Below, piece by piece: positions 1 to 6,143 of a stretch of 12,287 nt of DNA. Position 1 is the stretch's first letter. Each line of letters begins with the position of its first letter. Under the pieces are notes generated by a model that worked only from the letters and a program-made list of their open reading frames with translations, did no database searches and was not told the origin of the DNA. The DNA lies in assembly GCA_030668065.1 (NCBI GenBank), contig DAOUUS010000020.1, positions 1 to 12,287 of the forward strand. The letters are read 5' to 3'. Source of the DNA: Candidatus Methanophagales archaeon (GTDB lineage: Archaea > Halobacteriota > Syntropharchaeia > Alkanophagales > Methanospirareceae). Made by a program: the position numbers and the translations under genes.

Positions 1-1
1 C

Positions 2-745
2 GGTGGTGCGGTGATCCTTGAGACATTAATGGAAGAGTTTGCCCTCAAAGAGATTATGGTCACTAACAGGGGTCTTCGTCATGGTTTGCTCATTGATTAT
101 CTACAAAGGCAAGGAGAATCACTAGAAGTGGAAAAGATGTCTGTCAGAGAAAGGTGTGTTCTCAGACTTGGAAGGACATGTAACATCAACGAAGACCACG
201 CAAATACCGTTGTCTCTCTCGCACTTCAGCTCTTTGACAGCTCTTCCAAGATTAAACTGCATAACTTGGGCGATTCCGAGCGAGAACTGCTGAAATATTC
301 GGCCATCCTTCACGATACCGGTAATTTCATATCGTTCCGGGACCACCATATCCATTCCCATTACATAATCAGCCACGCAGAACTATGGGGATTCAATCAG
401 ACCGAGATTAGCATCATGGCAAACGTCGCTCGTTTTCACAGAAAGCGAGTCCCGAGAAGGAAAGAGACGACGATGGCAGAACTCGATGAGCAATCTCAGA
501 AGACCGTGATTATCCTCTCCACGCTACTAACATTCGCTGAAAAGCTCGATAGAAGTCACACCGGCCGCATAAAAACTGCTAAGTTTACTAGTAAAGGCGA
601 TAAAAAAGTTGTACTTGCTCTCCGCTCAGAAGGAGAATGTGATCTTGAGCGCTGGGGGATAGAGTCAGTGGTAAGAGATTTTGAGAAAGTATTTGAAAGT
701 GGGTTGAAACTGTACGTAAAGAGAGAAGGAAATTACAGAGTATGA
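2..745 (+). CDS. Ppx/GppA phosphatase family protein with C-terminal HD domain (5' end missing)
   Basis: This is the C-terminal 247 residues of an exopolyphosphatase / pppGpp phosphohydrolase-type protein. The frame is open to the window edge (GGAVILETLM), matching the end of the family's actin-like phosphatase fold, so the GTG at 11 is not the true start. The phrase TNRGLRHGLLIDYL (about residues 21-34 of the visible part) is the typical junction after the Ppx domain. An HD-type metal-binding domain follows: EDHA near 64-67, ILHDTG near 102-107, HHIHSH near 115-120 and EKLDRSH near 180-186. The end, RWGIESVVRDFEKVF, is also typical of Ppx/GppA proteins. Family members hydrolyse inorganic polyphosphate or pppGpp in the cytoplasm; which substrate applies here cannot be read from the sequence. 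The gene ends about 100 bp before the next promoter. Confidence 0.88.
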   Translation, partial: GGAVILETLMEEFALKEIMVTNRGLRHGLLIDYLQRQGESLEVEKMSVRERCVLRLGRTCNINEDHANTVVSLALQLFDSSSKIKLHNLGDSERELLKYSAILHDTGNFISFRDHHIHSHYIISHAELWGFNQTEISIMANVARFHRKRVPRRKETTMAELDEQSQKTVIILSTLLTFAEKLDRSHTGRIKTAKFTSKGDKKVVLALRSEGECDLERWGIESVVRDFEKVFESGLKLYVKREGNYRV

Positions 746-801
746 GGCGGTGTCCTGTAAATAATATGGGGTGCAATGTTAGTTAATAAAAAAATAATAA
801 G

Positions 802-809
802 TTTATATA
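802..809 (+). promoter_or_regulatory. Archaeal TATA box (TTTATATA) for the twin-CX3C gene
   Basis: TTTATATA is preceded by an A/purine-rich stretch (787-801) that could act as the BRE. A start site about 25 bp downstream would fall near 830, giving a leader of roughly 15 nt that just includes the Shine-Dalgarno site. The match to the archaeal box A consensus is strong. Confidence 0.6.
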
Positions 810-833
810 CGCATAAGATATTCTAAAACAAAA

Positions 834-840
834 AGGAGTC
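834..840 (+). promoter_or_regulatory. Ribosome binding site AGGAGTC deciding the start at 847
   Basis: AAAAGGAGTC ends 6 nt before the ATG at 847. An ATG at 842 is too close to this site, and its frame closes after ten codons, so 847 is the start. Confidence 0.6.
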
Positions 841-846
841 TATGAA

Positions 847-1035
847 ATGGACAAAGCGACAGAAGAAAAAATAAAAGAACTAGAAAAAAAAATAGAAGAA
901 AGGGGGAATAAGGCCGTGAAGTCGAGGGAGCATATTTGCTATAGGGACTGTATCGATGCTTATGGGGTTGATCAAGCCCATAAAGAAGAGTGTTTTGATA
1001 AGTGCTATGGCAACTTCATCAAAAAAAAGAAATAG
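847..1035 (+). CDS. Small twin-CX3C cysteine protein, 62 aa, unrecognised
   Basis: I do not recognise this protein. It is very likely real, because it has a consensus TATA box, a good Shine-Dalgarno site and strongly structured composition. Residues 1-28 are a highly charged Lys/Glu helix, probably amphipathic or coiled-coil. C31-YRD-C35 and C49-FDK-C53 follow, two CX3C motifs separated by exactly 13 residues, and the protein ends in a lysine-rich tail. Two CX3C motifs 11-16 residues apart are the signature of mitochondrial small Tim chaperones, where they close a helical hairpin with two disulfides. Here the resemblance may be convergent, and the four cysteines could equally bind zinc or an Fe-S cluster. 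There is no signal peptide or membrane segment, so it is predicted to be cytoplasmic. It stands alone, with the Ppx/GppA gene upstream and a decayed element downstream. Confidence 0.72.
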   Translation: MDKATEEKIKELEKKIEERGNKAVKSREHICYRDCIDAYGVDQAHKEECFDKCYGNFIKKKK

Positions 1036-1044
1036 AAATTATTT

Positions 1045-1060
1045 GAATACTAAAGTATTC
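1045..1060 (+). terminator. Small hairpin after the twin-CX3C gene, possible terminator
   Basis: GAATAC-TAAA-GTATTC forms a 6-bp stem with a 4-nt loop, 9 nt after the stop codon. Only a weak T run (CTTTG) follows, so terminator function is a guess. Confidence 0.3.
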
Positions 1061-1083
1061 CTTTGATGGCCCCGGCACGCGGC

Positions 1084-1326
1084 AAAAAATTGGGCCCAGT
1101 TTTTCTAGGGCACAATATTCCTTCTCAGACGATTCGTAATAAATCTTAATAAAAGCACATCCCACTTAGTCATACCTGCCAAAACGAAAAGTGATTGTTG
1201 AAGTAGACATCCACGATGATAAAGTCAGCAGCATCGAAGATCTCGAACGGGATATTCTTCACCAGTGTTACGGGACTTTTCGATTAGAGTTCTTGTGCCC
1301 CAACTCTATACTGGTCCCAACTATTT
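1084..1326. mobile_element. Small inverted-repeat element, probably an internally deleted IS or MITE
   Basis: The left arm (1084-1115) and the reverse complement of the right arm (1293-1326) align over about 32 bp. AAAAAATTGGGCCCAGT matches AAATAGTTGGGACCAGT at 14 of 17 positions, then about 7-8 diverged bases, then GGGCACAA is identical on both sides. The roughly 240-bp interval holds only a degraded ORF. No convincing target-site duplication is visible, so the exact ends are uncertain. It fills most of the otherwise gene-free stretch between the twin-CX3C gene and sufS. Confidence 0.45.
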
Positions 1327-1331
1327 ATTAG
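1176..1331 (+). pseudogene. Degraded ORF fragment inside the inverted-repeat element
   Basis: Reading from CTG at 1176, or GTG at 1191, gives a protein-like stretch (PKRKVIVEVDIHDDKV, then SSIEDLERDILHQCYGTF) that loses character before a stop at 1329. The alternating hydrophobic/acidic pattern looks like a genuine N-terminus. CTG stands where an ATG would be expected, and an in-frame stop lies at 1167. A TAATAAAAG box near 1147-1155 sits at leaderless-promoter distance. I infer a remnant of the element's own gene, possibly a transposase N-terminus joined to sequence near the right end by internal deletion. I cannot name the family. Confidence 0.35.
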
Positions 1332-1369
1332 TCCGAGGTCTAATGCCTCTACCGCATCATATCCTCACG

Positions 1370-2551
1370 TTACTTCTTTGCTATAGTCTCAACCGACACT
1401 AAAAACTTATCAACTTCCTCTTCTGTATTATACAAGTATAAAGAAACCCGAACCGTGCCATCCTTAAGCCCCAAATAGTTCATCAACGGCATACAGCAAT
1501 GATGTCCAGACCGTACCGCTATATCAGAATCTTTGTCAAGCTGTAACGCAACATCGTGCGGGTTCATGCCTGCAATATTAAAAGATACCACGCCGATCCT
1601 TTCGCTCGGTTTCGTAGAGCCATATACATGCACATTTTCTAGTTCTTGCAACCCGTCCATGAGCCGCTTTGCCAACCGCTCTTCATAAGTCCCTAGCACA
1701 TCCATTCCCACATCTTCCAAATAGTCCACTGCGCGTCCAAGTCCGATCCCCCCGGCGATATTCGGTGTACCCGCTTCAAATCGCTCATAGCCCGCCGCCA
1801 ATTCATAACCATCCACAGCTACTTCTTTTATCATCCCGCCGCCAAAAAGGGTAGGCTCCATTTTATCCGGTTCTTTCACCCACAGTACCCCGGTTCCTGT
1901 CGGTCCAAGCATTTTATGACCCGAAAAAGCGATTACGTCACATCCAAGCTCTGCCACATCTATCCGAATATGTGGGGCGGACTGCGCAGCATCAACAAGT
2001 AACAATGCACCTTTTTCATTACAAATCGTGGCTAGTTCTTTGATTGGTGAAATCGTGCCCAGGACATTGGATATATGTGTGACCGCAACTAACCGCGTAC
2101 TATCGCTAATCGCAGCCTCAAAATCCGCGACCTCGAATAAGCCATCCTTGTCAGGTTTCACGATTCGCAAGTTTACGCCCTTCTCGCGCGCCTTAAACCA
2201 CGGTAGGAAATTAGAGTGATGCTCCAGCAATGTTGTTACTACTTCGTCCCCGCGTTGCCAAGCTAACCCATACGCAGCCATATTTATCGCTTCTGTCGTA
2301 TTCTTTGTGAATATTACCTCTCCTTCGTGTTTTGCACCAATGAACTCCGCAACTTTTTGGTGTGCCGCTTTGTAGTTCTGTGTTGCGAGTTGTGACAATC
2401 GGTAAACGCCACGCCCGACATTCGCATTATACTCTCTGTAATATCCAGCAACTGCTTCCACGACTGGCTCCGGTGTCAGGCTCGTGGCTGCACTGTCCAG
2501 GTAGATTACGTGCTCCAATACCGGGAAATCCGCCCTTATTTTTTTGTTCAT
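1370..2551 (-). CDS. sufS: Cysteine desulfurase, SufS/CsdA-type (class V aminotransferase fold)
   Basis: This PLP enzyme converts L-cysteine to L-alanine plus an enzyme persulfide, supplying sulfur for Fe-S clusters or thiolation in the cytoplasm. At 393 residues it has normal family length. LLEHHSN (108-114) supplies the PLP-stacking histidine. VDAAQSAPH (186-194) gives the Asp and Gln that contact the pyridine ring. SGHKMLGPTG (210-219) carries the Schiff-base lysine K213. RSGHHCCMPLM (347-357) holds the persulfide cysteine, C352 by alignment with RTGHHC of SufS, with an extra neighbouring C353. The ATG lies 7 bp after the xseB stop, so it is the last gene of an xseA-xseB-sufS operon and probably translated by coupling (upstream AGGAT is a weak Shine-Dalgarno). 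No sufBCD or iscU scaffold gene is nearby. Class-II (SufS) rather than class-I (IscS/NifS) assignment rests on the HHC context. Confidence 0.93.
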   Translation of the reverse strand: MNKKIRADFPVLEHVIYLDSAATSLTPEPVVEAVAGYYREYNANVGRGVYRLSQLATQNYKAAHQKVAEFIGAKHEGEVIFTKNTTEAINMAAYGLAWQRGDEVVTTLLEHHSNFLPWFKAREKGVNLRIVKPDKDGLFEVADFEAAISDSTRLVAVTHISNVLGTISPIKELATICNEKGALLLVDAAQSAPHIRIDVAELGCDVIAFSGHKMLGPTGTGVLWVKEPDKMEPTLFGGGMIKEVAVDGYELAAGYERFEAGTPNIAGGIGLGRAVDYLEDVGMDVLGTYEERLAKRLMDGLQELENVHVYGSTKPSERIGVVSFNIAGMNPHDVALQLDKDSDIAVRSGHHCCMPLMNYLGLKDGTVRVSLYLYNTEEEVDKFLVSVETIAKK

Positions 2552-2558
2552 ACATATC

Positions 2559-2807
2559 CTACTCTGTCTCTTTGAATTGCTCTACACCAATCTCTCCACC
2601 TTCCTTTTCCATCAACTTCTCCACTTTATACTCCGCCTCGTCTAACTCCTTGTTGCAAAATCTGCATAAACCCATGCCCTCCTCGAATATCTTCAACGAA
2701 TCGTTCAGCACGAGGTTGCCTTCACCCAGCATCTCTACTATGCTCTCTAACCGCTTCATCGCCTCTTCAAAAGTCATCTCGTCAGCCGCTTCTTTTTCTT
2801 CTTCCAT
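2559..2807 (-). CDS. xseB: Exodeoxyribonuclease VII small subunit
   Basis: XseB is the small helical subunit that assembles around XseA to form exonuclease VII, which degrades single-stranded DNA to oligonucleotides from both ends. The 82-residue protein has the family pattern: TFEEAMKRLESIVEML (12-27), then DSLKIFEEGMGL (36-47) and KELDEAEYKVEKL (53-65), a coiled-coil hairpin. An acidic N-terminal tail (MEEEKEAADE) precedes it. It carries a CRFC pair (C48, C51); bacterial homologues usually have at most one cysteine there. The start is supported by GGAGG about 11 nt upstream. It lies 39 bp after xseA and 7 bp before sufS, so the three genes are probably co-transcribed. Confidence 0.9.
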   Translation of the reverse strand: MEEEKEAADEMTFEEAMKRLESIVEMLGEGNLVLNDSLKIFEEGMGLCRFCNKELDEAEYKVEKLMEKEGGEIGVEQFKETE

Positions 2808-2846
2808 TTCTTCTTAATCCTCCACAAATTAATGTTTTGCATTCAT

Positions 2847-4193
2847 TCATTTGTTCGTCTTCTTCTCTTTCACTTCTGATAAAGCTTCTCCATCCGTAAA
2901 CAATACCTTCAGCGCATCACCAACTGAAATATCTTCTACACTTCTTACTACCTTACCATCAGGCCGCGAACAGATACTATACCCTCGCTCAAGGATTGCC
3001 AAAGGACTTAAAGCATCCAGTTTGCCAATAACAGCTTGTAGGCTCTTCCGATGTAATTCCACGTGATGCGTAATCTCAGCGAGCATATTCCGCTTTAACT
3101 CGTCTACCGTCTGCCGGTACTGATTTATCCGCTCCGTAGGCTTTCTGAATAAAACACTTTTCTCTATGCTTTCTAACCTCTGCCGGTGTACTTCAATTGC
3201 GTTAAACACATTCTGCCGCAATTGCAACTCCAGAGAGTACAAATGCCGTTTGATTTCGCGTTTATCTGGTACCGCAAGCTCCGCAGCTTCCGAAGGTGTC
3301 GCAGCTCGCTTGTCCGCCACGAAATCGGCAATAGTAAAGTCTGTTTCGTGTCCCACAGCGGAAATAACGGGTATTTCTGAAGAAAAAATCGCTCTTGCTA
3401 CTGACTCTTCATTAAACGCCCACAACTCTTCTATCGAGCCGCCGCCTCGTCCCACCACTAGCACATCTATCCTCTCAAGCTCTTTATTCGCTCGGTTCAA
3501 CAACTGAATCGCCTTTACAATCTGTGTCGGGGCTTCTCCACCTTGCACCACCACCGGCGCCAGCAGAATATGTACATGCGGAAACCGTCTCCTTGTAATA
3601 TTTAACAAATCCAGGATAACAGCACCGGTTGGCGAGGTGATAATTCCGATTGTGCGTGGAAAAACAGGTATCGGCTTCTTATGCACGGTGTCAAACAAAC
3701 CTTCTCCTTTTAGCTTCTTCTTTAGCTGCTCAAATGCGAGATACAAAGCACCTATCCCAGTTTCCTGGATTTCCGAGGCGTATAACTGATAGGAGCCCTT
3801 CTTTTCATACACATTTATACGTCCCCTGACTATCACGCTCATGCCATCCTCAAGAGCAAATTTCATTAGGGCGCTTCGATCGCGGAACATCACACATCGT
3901 AACTCAGACGATTCGTCCTTAAGCGTGAAGTATAAATGCCCGGAAGTAGGCTGACTGAGATTGGAAATCTCACCTTTTACATGTACGTCTCGTAACAAGT
4001 CGTCTTTGTCTAGTATATGCCTTACATACCGTGTGATCTCCAGCACCGTGTATATATGCTGTTTCACTTTCTCTTCTTCTACTTTCTCTTCAACGTTTAT
4101 TTTTTCTGCCTTTTTGCTTTCATCGCTTGACTTCTTCACTTCTGCTTTCTTCAGGTGCAAGAAATCCGTTAGTGTAACTTTTTGCTTTTCCAT
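2847..4193 (-). CDS. xseA: Exodeoxyribonuclease VII large (catalytic) subunit
   Basis: XseA is the catalytic subunit of exonuclease VII, a metal-independent nuclease on single-stranded DNA acting in repair and recombination. At 448 residues it is close to the E. coli length. Residues 1-45 are a Lys/Glu-rich, probably disordered extension. An N-terminal OB-fold DNA-binding domain follows (about 46-145, with VHVKGEISNLSQPTSGHLYFTLKD). The catalytic domain contains GIITSPTGA (183-191), VVGRGGGSIEELWAFNEE (246-263) and AVGHETDFTIADFVADKRAATPSEAAE split over 279-305. A long coiled coil (about 310-390) leads to the conserved end LSPLAILERGYSI (395-407). It is the first gene of the operon with xseB and sufS. 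The family is widespread in bacteria but patchy in archaea, so acquisition from bacteria is a reasonable inference. Confidence 0.94.
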   Translation of the reverse strand: MEKQKVTLTDFLHLKKAEVKKSSDESKKAEKINVEEKVEEEKVKQHIYTVLEITRYVRHILDKDDLLRDVHVKGEISNLSQPTSGHLYFTLKDESSELRCVMFRDRSALMKFALEDGMSVIVRGRINVYEKKGSYQLYASEIQETGIGALYLAFEQLKKKLKGEGLFDTVHKKPIPVFPRTIGIITSPTGAVILDLLNITRRRFPHVHILLAPVVVQGGEAPTQIVKAIQLLNRANKELERIDVLVVGRGGGSIEELWAFNEESVARAIFSSEIPVISAVGHETDFTIADFVADKRAATPSEAAELAVPDKREIKRHLYSLELQLRQNVFNAIEVHRQRLESIEKSVLFRKPTERINQYRQTVDELKRNMLAEITHHVELHRKSLQAVIGKLDALSPLAILERGYSICSRPDGKVVRSVEDISVGDALKVLFTDGEALSEVKEKKTNK

Positions 4194-4332
4194 CTATGCC
4201 TCATCCCTTTAGCTTGCTTAACTCAAGAAACAATTTAGTTTGATTTAGCTTTTTAGTTTTTTTTATTGTGATGTCAGTCTTTGATTTTTCAACAACCCCT
4301 TACAGATACACTTGTGTGTTTTCGTCACCCGC

Positions 4333-4488
4333 TTAGGTCGGTATTTCTTCTATAATCGGCATCACGCTTTCGTCACTATTAGACTCATTTCCTCGCTCAA
4401 GAATAACCTCGAGTTCTATCCTCTTTGCCCTGCTGCTTATATTGTAATCCATGAGTTGGTCTATCTTAGCCATAAGAGTTGAGACCAT
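4333..4488 (-). CDS. Possible small protein, 51 aa, unrecognised
   Basis: An open frame from ATG 4488 to TAA 4333 encodes a protein-like sequence starting MVSTLMAKIDQLMDYNISS. It continues with a charged helix (RAKRIELEVILERG) and an acidic end (VMPIIEEIPT). Amphipathic spacing suggests a short helical protein. No Shine-Dalgarno site is evident, and an in-frame TAG lies 18 bp upstream of the ATG. It could be a genuine small protein leading the xseA operon (140 bp upstream of xseA) or the tail of a decayed gene. No family is recognised. Confidence 0.35.
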   Translation of the reverse strand: MVSTLMAKIDQLMDYNISSRAKRIELEVILERGNESNSDESVMPIIEEIPT

Positions 4489-4581
4489 CCCAAAAAGGTG
4501 GTACTACATTTTAACTCAAGCACACACCGTTTCTTTGATTGACTTTCTGCAACTCAATACTTCAAAAAAGGTTTTTGACTA

Positions 4582-4591
4582 TTAAATATAA
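4582..4591 (+). promoter_or_regulatory. TATA box of srp54 (TTAAATATAA)
   Basis: The box is centred about 30 bp upstream of the ATG at 4617. With the usual archaeal spacing the transcript would start around 4611-4614, so the srp54 mRNA is probably leaderless or nearly so. This fits the absence of a Shine-Dalgarno motif before the start. Confidence 0.55.
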
Positions 4592-4616
4592 AGATCAGGT
4601 TGTGGGTGCGTAAAAG

Positions 4617-5954
4617 ATGTTAGATAAGTTGAGTGACTCGCTGAAGGAAGCGGTCCGGAAGATCGCAATGGCGAATAAGATAGACAAGCATACGGTGGAT
4701 GAAATCGTGCGTGACATCCAGCGAGCGTTAATCCAGGCAGATGTCAAGATTTCGTTGGTTAAGGTGCTTTCTGAACGTATACGAGAACGTAGTTTGAAGG
4801 AGAAGATGGTGCTAAACCCACGGGAGCATGTAATAAAGGTAGTTTATGAAGAGTTGATGAATATCCTGGGTAAGGCTATAGATGTACCTTTAACAGCCCA
4901 GAAGATAATGATGGTCGGCTTGCATGGTACCGGAAAAACATCAACGTGTGCGAAACTTGCGCGCTATTTCCAGAAAAAGGGTTTGAAACCTGCGGTTATC
5001 TGTGCCGATGTGTATAGACCTGCGGCATCCGATCAGCTAAGGCAGCTATGTGACAAAATGGGTGTTCCGTTTTACGACGGTGCCGAGCTCCCGGAGGGCA
5101 AAAGTGTGGTAGGGATAGTGGAGGCGGGCGTAAAAGAATTCGATAAGCACGACGTCAAGATAATAGATACGGCAGGGCGACATGCGCTGGAGGAAGAGAT
5201 GATAGAAGAGATACGCGCGATAAGAAAAGAAGTAGCGCCCGAACAGCGTATTCTCGTGTTGGATGCAAGCATCGGACAGCAAGCATCGGTGCAAGCGAGG
5301 GCTTTTGACGATGCGATTGGAATCACAGGCATAATAATAACCAAAATGGACGGTACGGCGAAGGGCGGCGGAGCTCTTTCTGCAGTATCGGAGACGAATT
5401 CTGGTATCGCATTCGTGGGCACGGGCGAAACGGTGAACGACCTCGAGAAATTTGAATCCGATAGGTTCGTATCACGGCTGCTCGGAATGGGCGACATAAA
5501 GTCGTTGATAGAGATGGCAGAGGAGAGTCTGACAGAAGAGGATATAGATGCCGATATATTAAAGGGTAAATTCACGTTAAATGATCTGTATAACCAGTTA
5601 GAGGCTTTGAAAAAGATGGGCCCGTTTAAAAAATTGATGGAGATGCTGCCGTTAGGAGGACTTGGAGTCAACATTGATGATTCAATGTATCAAGTAACAG
5701 AGGATAAACTAAAGGCGTTCAAGGTGATAATGGATTCAATGACTAAGGATGAACGAAACGAGCCGAAGATAATAGACGGCTCACGGGTGAAGCGAATAGC
5801 AAGAGGATCGGGGACTACGACTGCGGAGGTAAGCGAGCTGATAAAATATCACAAGATGATGCAAAAGATGATGAAAAGCATGTCGTCAGGAAGGGGGAAA
5901 ATGCCGATGATGAAAGGGATGCCATTGGCTAAGATGATGAAGGGGCTGAAGTAA
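4617..5954 (+). CDS. srp54: Signal recognition particle 54 kDa protein (SRP54/Ffh GTPase)
   Basis: SRP54 binds signal sequences of nascent membrane and secreted proteins and, with 7S RNA and SRP19, targets ribosomes to FtsY at the membrane. At 445 residues it has normal length. The N domain is a helical bundle (1-90). The G domain carries G1 GLHGTGKTST (101-110), DVYRPAASDQLRQL (131-144), G3 DTAGR (184-188), G4 TKMD (242-245) and the closing GTGE (268-271). The M domain (about 315-445) has the RNA-binding helix-turn-helix SRVKRIARGSGTT (389-401) and a methionine-rich end (MMQKMMKSM, MPMMKGM) as part of the hydrophobic groove region. The protein is monocistronic by appearance: its own promoter lies upstream and a repeat array begins directly after its stop. 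Confidence 0.97.
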   Translation: MLDKLSDSLKEAVRKIAMANKIDKHTVDEIVRDIQRALIQADVKISLVKVLSERIRERSLKEKMVLNPREHVIKVVYEELMNILGKAIDVPLTAQKIMMVGLHGTGKTSTCAKLARYFQKKGLKPAVICADVYRPAASDQLRQLCDKMGVPFYDGAELPEGKSVVGIVEAGVKEFDKHDVKIIDTAGRHALEEEMIEEIRAIRKEVAPEQRILVLDASIGQQASVQARAFDDAIGITGIIITKMDGTAKGGGALSAVSETNSGIAFVGTGETVNDLEKFESDRFVSRLLGMGDIKSLIEMAEESLTEEDIDADILKGKFTLNDLYNQLEALKKMGPFKKLMEMLPLGGLGVNIDDSMYQVTEDKLKAFKVIMDSMTKDERNEPKIIDGSRVKRIARGSGTTTAEVSELIKYHKMMQKMMKSMSSGRGKMPMMKGMPLAKMMKGLK

Positions 5955-5957
5955 TAA

Positions 5958-6101
5958 GGGGCCGAACCCCCCTTATCAACCCTCCCAACCCGGGGGCCGA
6001 ACCCCCCTTATCAACCCTCCCAACCCGGGGGCCGAACCCCCCTTATCAACCCTCCCAACCCGGGGTGGGGGGCAAGATGCACATTATCAACCCTCAAAAC
6101 C
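5958..6101. repeat. Tandem 35-bp GC-rich repeat, three perfect copies plus a degenerate fourth
   Basis: Copies at 5958-5992, 5993-6027 and 6028-6062 are identical. A fourth (6063 to about 6101) is diverged but keeps the core TTATCAACCCTC. Each unit begins with GGGGCCGAACCCC, which can fold as a 4-5 bp G/C stem with a 5-nt loop. On the minus strand each unit reads GGG, TT, GGG, A, GGG, 7 nt, GGGGGG, which satisfies the G3+N1-7 quadruplex pattern. The array starts 4 bp after the srp54 stop and ends about 40 bp before the next gene. It has no spacers, so it is not a CRISPR. The function is unknown; it could serve as a terminator or roadblock between the two genes. Confidence 0.9.
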
Positions 6102-6143
6102 AAAAAGGTTCTAATGTGACACACAATATAGGAAGTTTATATT

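Larger units (their letters stand above)
4194..4616. other. Divergent intergenic region between xseA and srp54
   Basis: This 423-bp stretch separates two divergently transcribed units. It contains a possible 51-codon ORF on the minus strand (4488-4333), the srp54 TATA box (4582-4591) and, just upstream of it, a perfect 7-bp inverted repeat TCAAAAA/TTTTTGA with a 3-nt spacer (4562-4578). Bases 4194-4332 are AT-rich and should carry the promoter of the xseA operon, but I see no consensus box there. No RNA gene is recognisable. Confidence 0.5.

Noticed and set aside
11..13. GTG at 11 as the start of the first gene
   Set aside because: The frame stays open to the window edge, and the residues before it (GGA) fit the Ppx/GppA domain, so the gene is cut by the window.
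2362..2817. 151-codon plus-strand frame across the xseB/sufS junction
   Set aside because: It is antisense to two well-supported genes, with low-complexity serine-rich translation and no promoter or ribosome site.
5072..5674. Long open frame of 200 codons antisense to srp54
   Set aside because: It lies entirely within the certain srp54 gene. Its serine/proline-rich composition is what antisense reading of this gene produces, and it has no start signals.
5958..6101. CRISPR-like array of 35-bp repeats
   Set aside because: The copies abut directly with no spacers between them, and no cas gene is present. It is a simple tandem repeat.
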